Positions 25,366 through 34,847 are shown, counted from the stretch's first letter. The stretch: DNA of 64,000 nucleotides from CAMCTV01 sp964420985 (GCA_964420985.1 CAYQUT010000003.1:1-64000), one strand, 5' to 3'. Translations and numbers: made by a program. The notes: generated from the letters alone by a model not told the origin.

Positions 25366-26185
25366 GGATCGCATCGTGAATTTTACAAAGTTCAATCAAA
25401 AGACTTTCCAGATGGTTCAAGTGCAACATGTTGGCGCCATCACTTTTGGCTTCTTTGGGGTTCGGGTGGGTCTCAATAAACAAGCCATCCGCTCCTGTAG
25501 CAATCGCAGCCTTTGCAATGGTTCCAATGAGCTCAGGCTTACCTCCAGTAACACCCGAAGATTGATTGGGTTGTTGTAAACTATGCGTACAATCCATGAC
25601 AACAGGAGCAAACTGTTGCATGGCAGGGATGTTTCTATAGTCTACCACCAGATCCTGATATCCGAACATGGATCCACGCTCAGTCAACCAAATATTCTCA
25701 TTGCCTGACTGTCTGATTTTATCTACGGCGTGTGACATGGATTCTCCTGACAAGAACTGTCCCTTTTTCACATTCACCAATTTACCCGTTTGTGCAGCGG
25801 CAATCAATAAATCCGTCTGTCTACAGAGAAACGCAGGAATTTGCAGAATATCAACGTACTTGGCTGCCATTGCGGCTTCGTCAGCAGCATGTATATCGGT
25901 AGTCGTCGGCACCCCCAATTTTTGTCCGACGTCAGCAATCCATTGCAAAGCTTTCTCATCCCCAACACCAGTATATGAATCCAAACGCGATCGGTTGGCC
26001 TTTCTGTACGATGCTTTGAAAATATAAGGGATGGAAAGTTGATCACAAATGCGTTTGACCTCTTGACCGATTTCATGTACCATCGACTCTCCCTCCACCA
26101 CACAAGGGCCTGCAATTAAAAAAAACCGATTCCCTTTCAAGTTGGGGAAGGCATTTAATGATCGGTGATCTCTTTCTTTTCTCAT
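25358..26185 (-). CDS. kdsA: 3-deoxy-8-phosphooctulonate synthase
   Basis: 275 aa. It condenses phosphoenolpyruvate with arabinose 5-phosphate to make Kdo 8-phosphate for lipopolysaccharide. The motifs are intact: FLIAGPCVVEGESM (about 22-35), FKASYRKANRSRLDSYTG, PTTTDIHAADEA, DILQIPAFLCRQTDLL, VNVKKGQFLSGESM and LFIETHPNPKEAKSDGANM. The CRQTDL and NVKKGQF context is that of KdsA rather than DAHP synthase. It starts two bases after the end of the outer-membrane protein gene, fitting a cell-envelope operon. Confidence 0.96.
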   Translation of the reverse strand: MRKERDHRSLNAFPNLKGNRFFLIAGPCVVEGESMVHEIGQEVKRICDQLSIPYIFKASYRKANRSRLDSYTGVGDEKALQWIADVGQKLGVPTTTDIHAADEAAMAAKYVDILQIPAFLCRQTDLLIAAAQTGKLVNVKKGQFLSGESMSHAVDKIRQSGNENIWLTERGSMFGYQDLVVDYRNIPAMQQFAPVVMDCTHSLQQPNQSSGVTGGKPELIGTIAKAAIATGADGLFIETHPNPKEAKSDGANMLHLNHLESLLIELCKIHDAIHA

Positions 26186-26187
26186 AA

Positions 26188-27411
26188 TTAAAAAATTCTC
26201 TTTTGAATACTAATTTGACACATCAATTGACGGCTATTGGCCATTAAAAAACCAGGAAGTTCTGAAGCCAAGACGGATAAGTTAAAGTCTTTTTTATTGT
26301 TCATGAACCCTACTTCACCCGATAGCGCGTATCGGTCATTAAAAGTGTGATTCAACGCCAACTCATAATGCAAAAAGCCGTGCTTTATGGGGAAATTACT
26401 CTTTGAAAAGTACAGTGTTTGCCAACCCAGTTGTCTTTCAAAACAATAAGTAATCACCCTGTATCCTATGCCTTTGGTGGATACACCTGCCGTCAGACGA
26501 GTGGGCAATTGAATACTTCTGTCTTTTGTTTTTTTCAATGGCTCTGCCCATTGCGCCAGTGCTTCATCCGCCTCCTGCCCATTTAAAATGGCTTCAGACC
26601 ATGAAATGCCCGCGAATGATTCATTTGCACGCCAAGCACTTCTCTCAACATCCTTGAATTTAATCCACCCCAAATCTGCAACTTCTCCTATCCATTCCAC
26701 TTCACCTAACCTCTTTTTCCACTGGAAGTCCAAGCCAATGCCTACACCGCTATTGGGTTGCAATGATTTGATCTGAACCATGCGGTAATTCAAGTCAATG
26801 AAAGATCCATTGGGATCAGAATAGACCTCTCCCTTATCGATTCTAAATTGATAAAAATCGCTTCCTTCAATGCCATTTATAAAAAATGACCAACCGCCTT
26901 TTTCGCTCTCCAAACCCAGTCCAATCTTTTGATAAGAAAGTTGTGTAAATGTTGTATTGGATAAATCTAATTTTTGTCCCAAGAAAGGTGCGTTGCCTAA
27001 AAGGGCCAAACCAAATACATCCTTGCTAAAAACAAGATGATTCCAAGAGCATTTTTTCCATTGCACACAAAATAAACTTTTGGGCAAGAACGAAGAGGAA
27101 TCTAAAGCTGACTTCAATTGAAAACCAAATTCCTGTTGCCCCATCAGCTGATTACGCTGATTCAACTGTTGATACAAATGTTGATTGGCAGTATGATTTA
27201 ATGTCCCACCGAATAACACCGTCCGAACAAAATCCAAATGAATGGCATTGCTTTGGCCCAACCATGCTCCCTCTAGGACAACATAAACCGGTTTATATTC
27301 CAACTCAGGCGCATTACCAAATACAGCATCATAATGAACCGGGATGGTATCTTGTCCTAAAACACAAAAGGAACTCAGCAGTAGGGGTAGATAGAGGCAA
27401 AGATTTCTCAT
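26188..27411 (-). CDS. Exported, probably outer-membrane beta-barrel protein (DUF5723-like)
   Basis: 407 aa with a signal peptide (NLCLYLPLLLSSFCVLG). The mature part is rich in alternating hydrophobic and polar strands and aromatic residues and ends in Phe (MCQISIQKRIF), as in outer-membrane barrels. The segment GEVEWIGEVADLGWIKFKD resembles DUF5723 proteins, but the family assignment is tentative. ATGA overlap with the preceding lipoprotein gene implies coupled translation, so the two may form an envelope complex. Confidence 0.72.
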   Translation of the reverse strand: MRNLCLYLPLLLSSFCVLGQDTIPVHYDAVFGNAPELEYKPVYVVLEGAWLGQSNAIHLDFVRTVLFGGTLNHTANQHLYQQLNQRNQLMGQQEFGFQLKSALDSSSFLPKSLFCVQWKKCSWNHLVFSKDVFGLALLGNAPFLGQKLDLSNTTFTQLSYQKIGLGLESEKGGWSFFINGIEGSDFYQFRIDKGEVYSDPNGSFIDLNYRMVQIKSLQPNSGVGIGLDFQWKKRLGEVEWIGEVADLGWIKFKDVERSAWRANESFAGISWSEAILNGQEADEALAQWAEPLKKTKDRSIQLPTRLTAGVSTKGIGYRVITYCFERQLGWQTLYFSKSNFPIKHGFLHYELALNHTFNDRYALSGEVGFMNNKKDFNLSVLASELPGFLMANSRQLMCQISIQKRIF

Positions 27412-28952
27412 TCGATTGTGCTTTGAACAGTTACATCACCTGTGATTTTTAATCGCGCATATTGCTCTGGTCGCACGCTTACAAAATGGGGATAATCGGT
27501 TGTATTAAAAACCCAACGCAAGCGAACACCTCCATTTGATTTGATTTCTTCCCATTGACGCGGATTAACGATTAAGGAAGAAAGACTCTCTTGCACAACC
27601 AGTTTGTTAGATGCCTCATTCCATCCACCTGCGCCAATATGAATTACGCCGAGCAACTCGGCCTCATGCATCACCATGACATCGGCTTCAAAAGGGAACG
27701 TATTTTCCGCATGAAAATCCAAAGATCCATTCCAATCACTTTTGCTATCCCATTGGATGGACAACCATTCTTCCGCAGTCAAATCCTTTGCTGTGAAAGC
27801 CAACGGGGCGTGCAGTTTAGAATGAATCTGTAACATTTTTGAGGGATAAATAAAATCATTGGTTCCATTCATATTTCCCAATGGGTTCAATTGAACGTTG
27901 GCATCTATACTGGCAGAGCCACCTAGATAATTTGTCACTGATAACAAATTGGAGTTGTCCTCATCCCAATGTAAATTCAGCAGCTGAGGATTCACCGCGC
28001 CTTGCCAATCCTCTGCTCTAGCAATGGCCAAAGATTGACCAATACCAGGTGCATTTAATGACAACGGCTCTTGGCCATCTCGTTCAAAATGGATATCATT
28101 CCATTGCATCATTAAATCCACTCCCATCCAATTTTGAATTTCGCAATCCCAGTTCAAGGCTGGCAAATGAATTTCACCTTGTGGAAAATCCTTGCCCAAA
28201 GACAACGCTTCTTGAATATGAATTTCTTGTTGACCAAAATATCCTCTGGCATAAGAAACTTTTGGAGCAATAAATGACACTTCAACTGAGACAGCTTGGC
28301 CAGCCATCACTGCAGTATTTCCTGTGGCATATGAAGATGCTGATACTTGCATTGTTGTCGCAAGGTCATTGACCAAAAATCCTGTCACACCAGTCAAATC
28401 AAACTGAGCGTGGCTCAAATCCAAATCACCCTCTATCACACCTGGAGTATTGACATTGCCCGCATCTACCTCAACATCGATTATTAGCGGCCAACCATTG
28501 ATCGTTGTTCGTTGAATACTATAAACACAATGCAAAGGACCCCCAATGTGATTCTCAATCCGGTAGTGCAAGGTTCCAGATTGCAAGTGCAAAGCTTTCA
28601 ATTGAACATCATCAGGCAACAGTCCCGATTGATTTTGAACCTCATTGATGAGCATAACACCTGGAGGTACGCTAACCGAAACGGGAACTTGATAATCCAA
28701 TTGAACCGTGGTATCCGCTATGGTCAGCAATGAATCTACTCCAAAATCCAATGTTGTATCAAATACCAAATCATACCAACCTTGATCATTGACCCGAAGA
28801 AATTTTTCATCCAATAAATCGGACATTTTTATCTCACCATCTGCCAGGGGAACAACCCAATCACTGCTCCACTTTAATTCTTGCTTTTGGCAACCCAAAA
28901 ACAAAAAGGCGAATAAAATAGCCAGAGGAAGGAGAGGCTTAATGCTTTTCAT
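27408..28952 (-). CDS. Hypothetical lipoprotein
   Basis: 514 aa. The signal peptide ends in the lipobox FLFLGC (Cys at about 21). The body is beta-rich, with repeated immunoglobulin-like or LEA-type strand patterns (QLDYQVPVSVSVPPGVMLIN, VEVSFIAPKVSYARGYFGQQ), and lacks catalytic motifs. It overlaps the DUF4105 gene upstream by 14 bases and the barrel-like protein downstream in ATGA. Similar Bacteroidota lipoproteins of unknown role often pair with outer-membrane barrels. Confidence 0.75.
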   Translation of the reverse strand: MKSIKPLLPLAILFAFLFLGCQKQELKWSSDWVVPLADGEIKMSDLLDEKFLRVNDQGWYDLVFDTTLDFGVDSLLTIADTTVQLDYQVPVSVSVPPGVMLINEVQNQSGLLPDDVQLKALHLQSGTLHYRIENHIGGPLHCVYSIQRTTINGWPLIIDVEVDAGNVNTPGVIEGDLDLSHAQFDLTGVTGFLVNDLATTMQVSASSYATGNTAVMAGQAVSVEVSFIAPKVSYARGYFGQQEIHIQEALSLGKDFPQGEIHLPALNWDCEIQNWMGVDLMMQWNDIHFERDGQEPLSLNAPGIGQSLAIARAEDWQGAVNPQLLNLHWDEDNSNLLSVTNYLGGSASIDANVQLNPLGNMNGTNDFIYPSKMLQIHSKLHAPLAFTAKDLTAEEWLSIQWDSKSDWNGSLDFHAENTFPFEADVMVMHEAELLGVIHIGAGGWNEASNKLVVQESLSSLIVNPRQWEEIKSNGGVRLRWVFNTTDYPHFVSVRPEQYARLKITGDVTVQSTIE

Positions 28953-30111
28953 GCAGTTGTTTTGTAAACCAAAATGGTTTAATTACTTTTAGAAGGATAT
29001 ACAACTCTGTCAATATCCAGGGCCAAATAGCGCGGTGCATGGTTTGAGGTGTCCAGCCCACCAAGAACATCTCGAGCAAAAGAACTGCGGCAAAAATAAT
29101 GGCCACTCGCCTTTCCCAAGTTGCACAAGATCTTGGCGTTCTGAATAAGAAATAGAACCAAAATGGGTTGGCCCAAATCAAATTCCAATTGTTATGTGTG
29201 GTATCATGATCTGTAAAAAACCAAAGAAATACCAACAAACATCCAATGAGAGAAATCACAGCTATAACAACGTTTTCCCAGATGGTGCGCAATTTTCCTT
29301 TGCGCGCTGACCAAATACCTGTCATTACAGTAACAATAAAAACAGCCCATGATAAAGCGAAAGGGCCATTGAATTTTGGTAGCTCCGGCTCAATATCAAC
29401 AGGAATCAATTCCATGGTCCTGGATGTGAGCGGGGATTGTCCGTAACGGGTGTGGGCCAACATCAACAATAGGGAATCTGGAAGAAATGCCCTGTCTTCC
29501 ATTTGCATTTTGTTATCACAGGGCGCGCCTAAAGCCAGGTCAATTCCAAAGTCTCCCCAAGGCATAAAATTGAGATACGATTGTATGGCTGATCGAAAAG
29601 TAGATTGTGGGGCGTTCAACTCCACCACCAAAGGCTTACTGGATGCCTTTTTAATCATGTTCCAAACGCGCGTCGAACAATTGTCTTTGAAAAAATGATA
29701 CCTAAACGTGGCGTTCTCGGGTTGAGCGTTCTCCATGAGCAAATCTGATAACCGAATCAAATCCTCATTGGTCATGCGCAAAAACTGTTCTTGAATACCC
29801 CGACCATCGAACAAATACATTTGTTGAAACTCGCCGAATGAACTGACCGATAAAAAATAATCCAATCGGCCTTGGGCAAATTTGAGATAGAAATCATCTG
29901 AGAATTGAAAAGTCCCATAATTGTATACGGCATCATAGAACTTACCATTAAGCGAATCTTGAACACGCAATGCAGTATGGCCGAAAACACTGTACAACTC
30001 ACTACCTGAAGAACAAGTTAACACCGAAACAATTGGATTTCTAGCCAAAATCAACTGTGTGGCCAAAACCAGAATAATGACCGTACTATAAAACTTTTTC
30101 AATGCTCCCAT
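28939..30111 (-). CDS. DUF4105 membrane protein
   Basis: 390 aa. The signal peptide or first membrane segment (about 7-23) is followed by the DUF4105 domain (about 28-190). This has VLTCSSGSELYSVFGHTALRV, YDAVYNYGTFQF and the conserved FKDNCSTRVWN. The Cys/His pattern resembles papain-like NlpC/P60-type folds, but no activity is established. The C-terminal third has four membrane helices (about 250-375). It overlaps the dapF stop by 13 bases. Confidence 0.85.
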   Translation of the reverse strand: MGALKKFYSTVIILVLATQLILARNPIVSVLTCSSGSELYSVFGHTALRVQDSLNGKFYDAVYNYGTFQFSDDFYLKFAQGRLDYFLSVSSFGEFQQMYLFDGRGIQEQFLRMTNEDLIRLSDLLMENAQPENATFRYHFFKDNCSTRVWNMIKKASSKPLVVELNAPQSTFRSAIQSYLNFMPWGDFGIDLALGAPCDNKMQMEDRAFLPDSLLLMLAHTRYGQSPLTSRTMELIPVDIEPELPKFNGPFALSWAVFIVTVMTGIWSARKGKLRTIWENVVIAVISLIGCLLVFLWFFTDHDTTHNNWNLIWANPFWFYFLFRTPRSCATWERRVAIIFAAVLLLEMFLVGWTPQTMHRAIWPWILTELYILLKVIKPFWFTKQLHEKH

Positions 30112-30875
30112 ATTCCCTCAAATACTTTTTGTGCGGGTCCTATCAAATATACGTTGGTAAAATGATATGGCCCTTGTCTGATTGCAGAAACTTCCAAACG
30201 ACCTCCTTGGCTGTTCATGACTACTCTGCCGCTGTTTCCCAATTTCTCCAGCACATACAATGCCGATGCCGTCACGCCAGTCCCGCAGGACAGGGTCTCT
30301 GCCTCAACACCTCGTTCGTAGGTACGCAGGTACCATTGACCCAATTTATTCTCAATAAAATTAACGTTGGTTCCATTGATAGAAGTGAAATATTCATCGT
30401 ACCGGATCTCCTCCCCTTTAGCGTGTACATCCCATTCATCTAAATTCTTTACCTCCACGATCACGTGCGGGCTTCCGGTATGAATAAAACATCCCTGGGG
30501 TGTCTCTTCATTTTTCATCACCTCTTGCATACTGATGCTGATCTGATTTCCCTCTTGGGTAGCGCTATGTGCTCCATCAAAAGCTGAGAAAGTCCATTGC
30601 GACAGACTGGTCTCAAATCGATCGATAAAAAAAGCTACCGCGCAACGGGAACCATTCCCACAAAAACTCTGAGAACCATCGGGGTTATAAAAATCGACAT
30701 GAAAATCATGAGATGCAGAGGGCCGTACAATGACCAAACCGTCACTTCCCACTCCCCATTTGCGGTGACAGATTTTTTTAATCCATTCAACCGTGGGAGC
30801 CTCAGGCCATTCACGGCCATCCAGGACTACAAAATCATTGCCCGTTCCTTGGTATTTATAAAACCTTGTTCCCAC
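30099..30875 (-). CDS. dapF: Diaminopimelate epimerase
   Basis: 258 aa from a GTG at 30875. This start is chosen because the minus strand has TATTTTTG exactly four bases before it and the protein then begins MGTRFYKYQGTGNDF, as the family does; an in-frame TTG exists at 30893. It converts LL- to meso-diaminopimelate for lysine and peptidoglycan synthesis. Both catalytic cysteines are present, in SFCGNGSRC (about 78) and LSCGTGVTAS (about 210). It is the first gene of the minus-strand envelope block. Confidence 0.95.
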   Translation of the reverse strand: MGTRFYKYQGTGNDFVVLDGREWPEAPTVEWIKKICHRKWGVGSDGLVIVRPSASHDFHVDFYNPDGSQSFCGNGSRCAVAFFIDRFETSLSQWTFSAFDGAHSATQEGNQISISMQEVMKNEETPQGCFIHTGSPHVIVEVKNLDEWDVHAKGEEIRYDEYFTSINGTNVNFIENKLGQWYLRTYERGVEAETLSCGTGVTASALYVLEKLGNSGRVVMNSQGGRLEVSAIRQGPYHFTNVYLIGPAQKVFEGIWEH

Positions 30876-30879
30876 TAGA

Positions 30880-30887
30880 CAAAAATA
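30880..30887 (-). promoter_or_regulatory. TAnnTTTG box four bases before dapF
   Basis: The minus strand reads TATTTTTG, then TCTA, then the GTG at 30875. It faces a second such promoter for the divergent E1 gene, 38 bases away. Confidence 0.6.
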
Positions 30888-30925
30888 CGACAAAGAAGTA
30901 GGGGGTTGATTGCCCCAATACCTAT

Positions 30926-30933
30926 TATTTTTG
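30926..30933 (+). promoter_or_regulatory. TAnnTTTG box four bases before the E1 gene
   Basis: TATTTTTG is followed by TTTC and then the ATG at 30938, with the same box and spacing as the divergent dapF promoter. Confidence 0.6.
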
Positions 30934-30937
30934 TTTC

Positions 30938-33010
30938 ATGAACGTGGGAAGTATAAGATCCAAGGCACTGAATGCAGAAAAACTCATGAAGGGGTTTGAA
31001 TTGATGTGTCAAGCAAGAAATTTGTCAGACATCTATGAAACCAATGCTAAGGTCACAGCCAAGTATGTTCATGCCACATCACGCGGTCATGAGGCCTGTC
31101 AATTGGCACTTGGACTACAATTGAAAGAAATCGATTATTTATCGGCCTACTACCGTGATGACAGTATTCTACTTGGAATTGGAATTCAGCCATATGAATT
31201 GATGATGCAATTGATGGCCAAGAAATCAGATCCGTTTACGGGAGGTAGGTCGTATTACAGCCATCCCGCTTTGAACCGACCAGGATTTCCCAAAATTCCT
31301 CACCAAAGTTCAGCCACTGGTATGCAGGCCATTCCCACAACAGGGGTTGCCATGGGACTTTGGTATAAAGAACAAAACGGAATACATGATAAATCGGCAA
31401 ATATTGACAACAACCCCATCGTAGTCTGCTCACTTGGTGATGCCTCAATGACTGAAGGCGAGGTGTCAGAGGCCTTGCACATGGCATCGCTCAAACAGCT
31501 GCCCATTTTGTATTTTGTACAAGACAATGAATGGGACATCAGTGCGCATGCCTCTGAAATCAGATTTGGAGATGCCACCACATTGGCCAAGGCTTATCCT
31601 GGCATTCAAGTAAAAAGCATTGATGGGACTGATTTTGTAGCCAGCTTTGATGTCATCCACGACATCATTGCAGATATCCGAAAAAATAGACGCCCTTGGC
31701 TCTTGCATTGCAAAGTACCATTGTTGGGGCATCATACCAGTGGGGTAAGAAGAGAATGGTACCGTGATGATTTAGAAGAAGCACAAAAAAGAGATCCACT
31801 TCCCAAATTTCAAAAGCAATTGATTAAGTTGGGATTTGCGCAAGAGGCCATTGACGAAATCTGGCAAACCCAACAACAGCGCATTGAGCAAGACTACCAA
31901 CGCGCCTTGCTGGCGGAAGATCCGGAACCCCATCAACTCATGGAGCATATTTTTGCTCCTTCGCCCATAACGGTTGAGTCTGGAGAACGAAGTCCCTCTG
32001 GCAAAGAGGCCACAGTAATGGTGGACAGTGCATTGTTTGCGATGCAAGAAATTTTGAGTCAAGATGACCATGCCCTTTTGTACGGACAGGATGTTGGAAA
32101 GCGATTGGGAGGGGTCTTCCGTGAAGCCGCTACCTTGGCTGAAAAATTTGGTGATAGCCGGGTATTCAATACCCCCATTCAAGAGGCGTTTATTATTGGA
32201 AGCACCGTTGGAATGAGTGCTGTAGGTTTGAAGCCCATAGTTGAAGTTCAGTTTGCAGATTATATCTGGCCAGGATTGAACCAATTGTTCACAGAAGTTT
32301 CTCGCAGTTATTACTTGAGCAATGGTCAATGGCCCGTGAGCTGTGTTATTCGTGTTCCTATTGGCGCTTATGGCAGTGGAGGGCCATACCACAGCAGTAG
32401 CGTCGAAAGTGTATTGTTGCAAATTAGGGGAATCAAAGTGGTGTATCCAAGCACTGGCGCCGATTTGAAAGGATTATTGAAAGCGGCCTACCACGATCCC
32501 AATCCAGTAGTTGTATTAGAACACAAAGGATTGTATTGGAGCAAAGTAAAAGGAACCGAGGAGGCTCGCACCATAGAGCCCAGTGAAGATTATGTTATCC
32601 CCATAGGAAAAGGAAGAATCGTTCAGGAAGCCCAATCCTTGAAATCACTCTCCGTGATTACCTATGGAATGGGCGTGTATTGGACCAAAATGGCTTGCAA
32701 AGGGATAGAAGATCAAGTAGAAATCATTGACCTCAGATCACTCAACCCCATTGATTATTCCATCATTCAAAAAAGTGTGGATAAGACCAATCGTTGTCTT
32801 GTCATTACCGAAGAACCTGCCAGCAACGGATTTGCACAAGCCCTTGCAGGGTGGGTGGCCGAAAACTGTTTTGAATCATTGGAAGCTGCGCCCAAAGTTA
32901 TAGGAAGTCAGGTCACTCCAGCGATACCTTTGAACAGCACACTAGAGCAAGCGTATCTTCCCAAGATTGAAAAAATTCGCGAAACCATTGAGCAAATGCT
33001 CCACTACTAA
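30938..33010 (+). CDS. Fused alpha/beta E1 of a 2-oxoacid dehydrogenase complex (branched-chain type)
   Basis: 690 aa, both E1 subunits in one chain, as is usual in Bacteroidota. It decarboxylates 2-oxoacids with thiamine diphosphate and passes the acyl group to lipoyl-E2. The alpha part (about 1-340) has RGHEACQLALG, AYYRDDS and the ThDP motif GDASMTEGEVSEALHMASLKQLP ending FVQDN. The beta part (about 360-690) has LLYGQDVGKRLGGVFREA, FNTPIQEAFIIG and PYHSSSVESVLLQIRGIKVVYPS. Similarity to branched-chain 2-oxoisovalerate dehydrogenase is inferred from the motifs; E2 and E3 are not in the window. Confidence 0.92.
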   Translation: MNVGSIRSKALNAEKLMKGFELMCQARNLSDIYETNAKVTAKYVHATSRGHEACQLALGLQLKEIDYLSAYYRDDSILLGIGIQPYELMMQLMAKKSDPFTGGRSYYSHPALNRPGFPKIPHQSSATGMQAIPTTGVAMGLWYKEQNGIHDKSANIDNNPIVVCSLGDASMTEGEVSEALHMASLKQLPILYFVQDNEWDISAHASEIRFGDATTLAKAYPGIQVKSIDGTDFVASFDVIHDIIADIRKNRRPWLLHCKVPLLGHHTSGVRREWYRDDLEEAQKRDPLPKFQKQLIKLGFAQEAIDEIWQTQQQRIEQDYQRALLAEDPEPHQLMEHIFAPSPITVESGERSPSGKEATVMVDSALFAMQEILSQDDHALLYGQDVGKRLGGVFREAATLAEKFGDSRVFNTPIQEAFIIGSTVGMSAVGLKPIVEVQFADYIWPGLNQLFTEVSRSYYLSNGQWPVSCVIRVPIGAYGSGGPYHSSSVESVLLQIRGIKVVYPSTGADLKGLLKAAYHDPNPVVVLEHKGLYWSKVKGTEEARTIEPSEDYVIPIGKGRIVQEAQSLKSLSVITYGMGVYWTKMACKGIEDQVEIIDLRSLNPIDYSIIQKSVDKTNRCLVITEEPASNGFAQALAGWVAENCFESLEAAPKVIGSQVTPAIPLNSTLEQAYLPKIEKIRETIEQMLHY

Positions 33011-33013
33011 ATC

Positions 33014-33499
33014 ATGAAAGGCTGGTTGCAAAAATATTTGTTCTGGATTCTATTGGGCATTCTCGCGCTGTATTGGCTCTATCGGCAATGGCCACACAGC
33101 ATTGCGGTTAATGATATCATGGTTCAGCAAACCAATGGTAGCATTGCGCCATTGAACATTTCCAAAGACTCCATCACCATCGTTCACTTTTATGCGCATT
33201 GGTGCGGACCTTGTATGCGTGAGCTACCCGAAATTGCAGAACAGAAAAAGGCATTTCAGCAAGCCGGAATCTCCATCATTTGCGTCACCGATGATGACCT
33301 TGATTTCATTGAGGATATAAGTTCCAGAACACATTTAAAAATTTTTAAGACACCCTCACTTAAGGATTTGAAAGTGTTCAGTATCCCAATGACGTATATT
33401 TACGATGCAAAAGGAAATCAAGTTCAGCGCATTGAAGGACCTTTTGAATGGAGCAATCCATCAAGTATTGAAGAAATATTAAAACACAAAGAACCATGA
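33014..33499 (+). CDS. Membrane-anchored thioredoxin-like protein (TlpA family)
   Basis: 161 aa. One N-terminal membrane helix (about 6-24) is followed by a thioredoxin fold with the active site HWCGPCMRELP (about 62-72). The cis-proline region is KVFSIPMTYIYD (about 121-132). It is likely a periplasmic thiol reductase or oxidoreductase. It starts three bases after the E1 gene and overlaps the ferredoxin gene in ATGA. With c-type haem proteins downstream, a role in haem-cysteine reduction is possible but only inferred. Confidence 0.88.
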   Translation: MKGWLQKYLFWILLGILALYWLYRQWPHSIAVNDIMVQQTNGSIAPLNISKDSITIVHFYAHWCGPCMRELPEIAEQKKAFQQAGISIICVTDDDLDFIEDISSRTHLKIFKTPSLKDLKVFSIPMTYIYDAKGNQVQRIEGPFEWSNPSSIEEILKHKEP

Positions 33500-33780
33500 G
33501 TGAAAGCGTAGTTACTTTAATAATCGATGACACCAAGACAGAAGCCATCGTAGACAAAAACGGAAAAAGTTTATTGGAAGTAGGCATTGATTTGGGACTA
33601 GACCCGCCCTACTCTTGTCAAGGAGGAATTTGCACCTCGTGCAGAGCCAAGGTATTAGAAGGGGAGGTTCACATGAAAGTCAATCACGCACTCACCCCTC
33701 GTGAGGTTGAAAAAGGATACATCCTAGCTTGTCAATCCCACCCTGTAACAGATAAAGTGGTGATTTCCTGGGATGAATAA
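33496..33780 (+). CDS. Plant-type [2Fe-2S] ferredoxin
   Basis: 94 aa. Four cluster ligands are seen in the CX4CX2C...C pattern: SCQGGICTSC (about 37-46) and a final Cys in ILACQSHP (about 76). The sequence resembles the C-terminal ferredoxin domain of PaaE-type reductases, here as a stand-alone protein. It should carry single electrons in the cytoplasm; the partner is unknown. It is translationally coupled to the TlpA-like gene. Confidence 0.93.
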   Translation: MSESVVTLIIDDTKTEAIVDKNGKSLLEVGIDLGLDPPYSCQGGICTSCRAKVLEGEVHMKVNHALTPREVEKGYILACQSHPVTDKVVISWDE

Positions 33781-33785
33781 AAACA

Positions 33786-34487
33786 ATGAATACAATGAAT
33801 ACGAAAACTTTACTATCGATTTCAGGATTGCTTTTTCTGGGAATTCTGATGGCTTGCAAACACGATGTTCCCCAGCCTGAGCCTTCCAACGACCCGACAG
33901 TTTCGGAAAATTGTTCTGAAGACACCGTTTATTTTCAAAATGACATCTTACCCTTGTTGGTCTCCAATTGTGCCATGTCTGGTTGTCATGATGAAGCATC
34001 CTCAAGAGACGGCATCATTTTGACAGACTATGTTCAAGTCATGAGTACGGGCAGTGTTGCCGCAGGCAACAGTGGCAATAGTGATTTGATGGAAGCCATC
34101 ACGGAAAATGATCCGGATAAAATAATGCCTCCGCCAGGAAATGGCTCATTAACGGGTGAACAAATAAATTTAATTCAGACTTGGATCAATCAAGGCGCTT
34201 TAAACAATTCTTGCGCAAGCTGTGATACCTCTGTATTTACATTTGGTGCTGCCGTTTGGCCAATTATTGAAAACAATTGCCAAGGTTGTCACACTACAGC
34301 CAATGCTGGTAACAACAACCATCAATTCAACAATTGGAGCGATGTTGTTGCTGATAGCACTGCGCTTTGGAACAGCATCATGGGAACCAACCAAATGAGT
34401 TTAATGCCCAAAAACACAGCAGGCCTCAGTGACTGCCAAAAAACCATCATTCGCAAATGGCTCAATGACGGGGCTCCCAACAACTAA
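33786..34487 (+). CDS. Exported lipoprotein with two cytochrome-c-type haem motifs
   Basis: 233 aa. The signal peptide ends in a lipobox, LGILMAC (Cys at about 24). Two similar domains follow, each starting DILPLLVSNC or AVWPIIENNC. The second has a normal CQGCH haem site; the first is CAMSGCH, with four residues between the cysteines. Met-containing segments after each (DKIMPPPGNG; MSLMPKN) could supply the sixth ligand. This layout matches the planctomycete-type cytochrome c-like proteins common in Bacteroidota. Probably periplasmic electron transfer or haem binding. Confidence 0.82.
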   Translation: MNTMNTKTLLSISGLLFLGILMACKHDVPQPEPSNDPTVSENCSEDTVYFQNDILPLLVSNCAMSGCHDEASSRDGIILTDYVQVMSTGSVAAGNSGNSDLMEAITENDPDKIMPPPGNGSLTGEQINLIQTWINQGALNNSCASCDTSVFTFGAAVWPIIENNCQGCHTTANAGNNNHQFNNWSDVVADSTALWNSIMGTNQMSLMPKNTAGLSDCQKTIIRKWLNDGAPNN

Positions 34488-34490
34488 ACC

Positions 34491-34847
34491 ATGAAAAAAA
34501 TTATATTTCTCCTCGTTGTATTCTCAGGTCTCATTGGCTGTTATTACGACGTAAAAACAGAATTGTATGGTACACCAACATGCGACAATACCATTATTTC
34601 CTACAATGGCCGAATCAAAGCCATCATGGAAACCAACTGTACCGGTTGCCATTCAGGAAGCAATCCATCTGCGGGAATTCCTTTAACAACAGTGGCAGAA
34701 ATAAAAACAGCCAACAATGTGGGTGTTTGGTTGTGTTCCATTCAACAACTTGAACAATGTTCTGCCATGCCAAAAGGCGGCAAGCTGAGTGATTGTGAGA
34801 TTACCGCTTGTCAATTGTGGGTGGATGCAGGCTATCCTGAAAACTAA
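34491..34847 (+). CDS. Small single-haem cytochrome-c-like lipoprotein
   Basis: 118 aa. A signal peptide with lipobox (FSGLIGC) precedes one domain with IKAIMETNCTGCHSG (CxxCH, about 43-57) and a possible Met ligand in CSAMPKGG (about 86-93). It closely resembles one half of the preceding gene product and follows it after three bases, so the pair probably arose by domain duplication. It probably acts in periplasmic electron transfer; partner unknown. Confidence 0.84.
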   Translation: MKKIIFLLVVFSGLIGCYYDVKTELYGTPTCDNTIISYNGRIKAIMETNCTGCHSGSNPSAGIPLTTVAEIKTANNVGVWLCSIQQLEQCSAMPKGGKLSDCEITACQLWVDAGYPEN

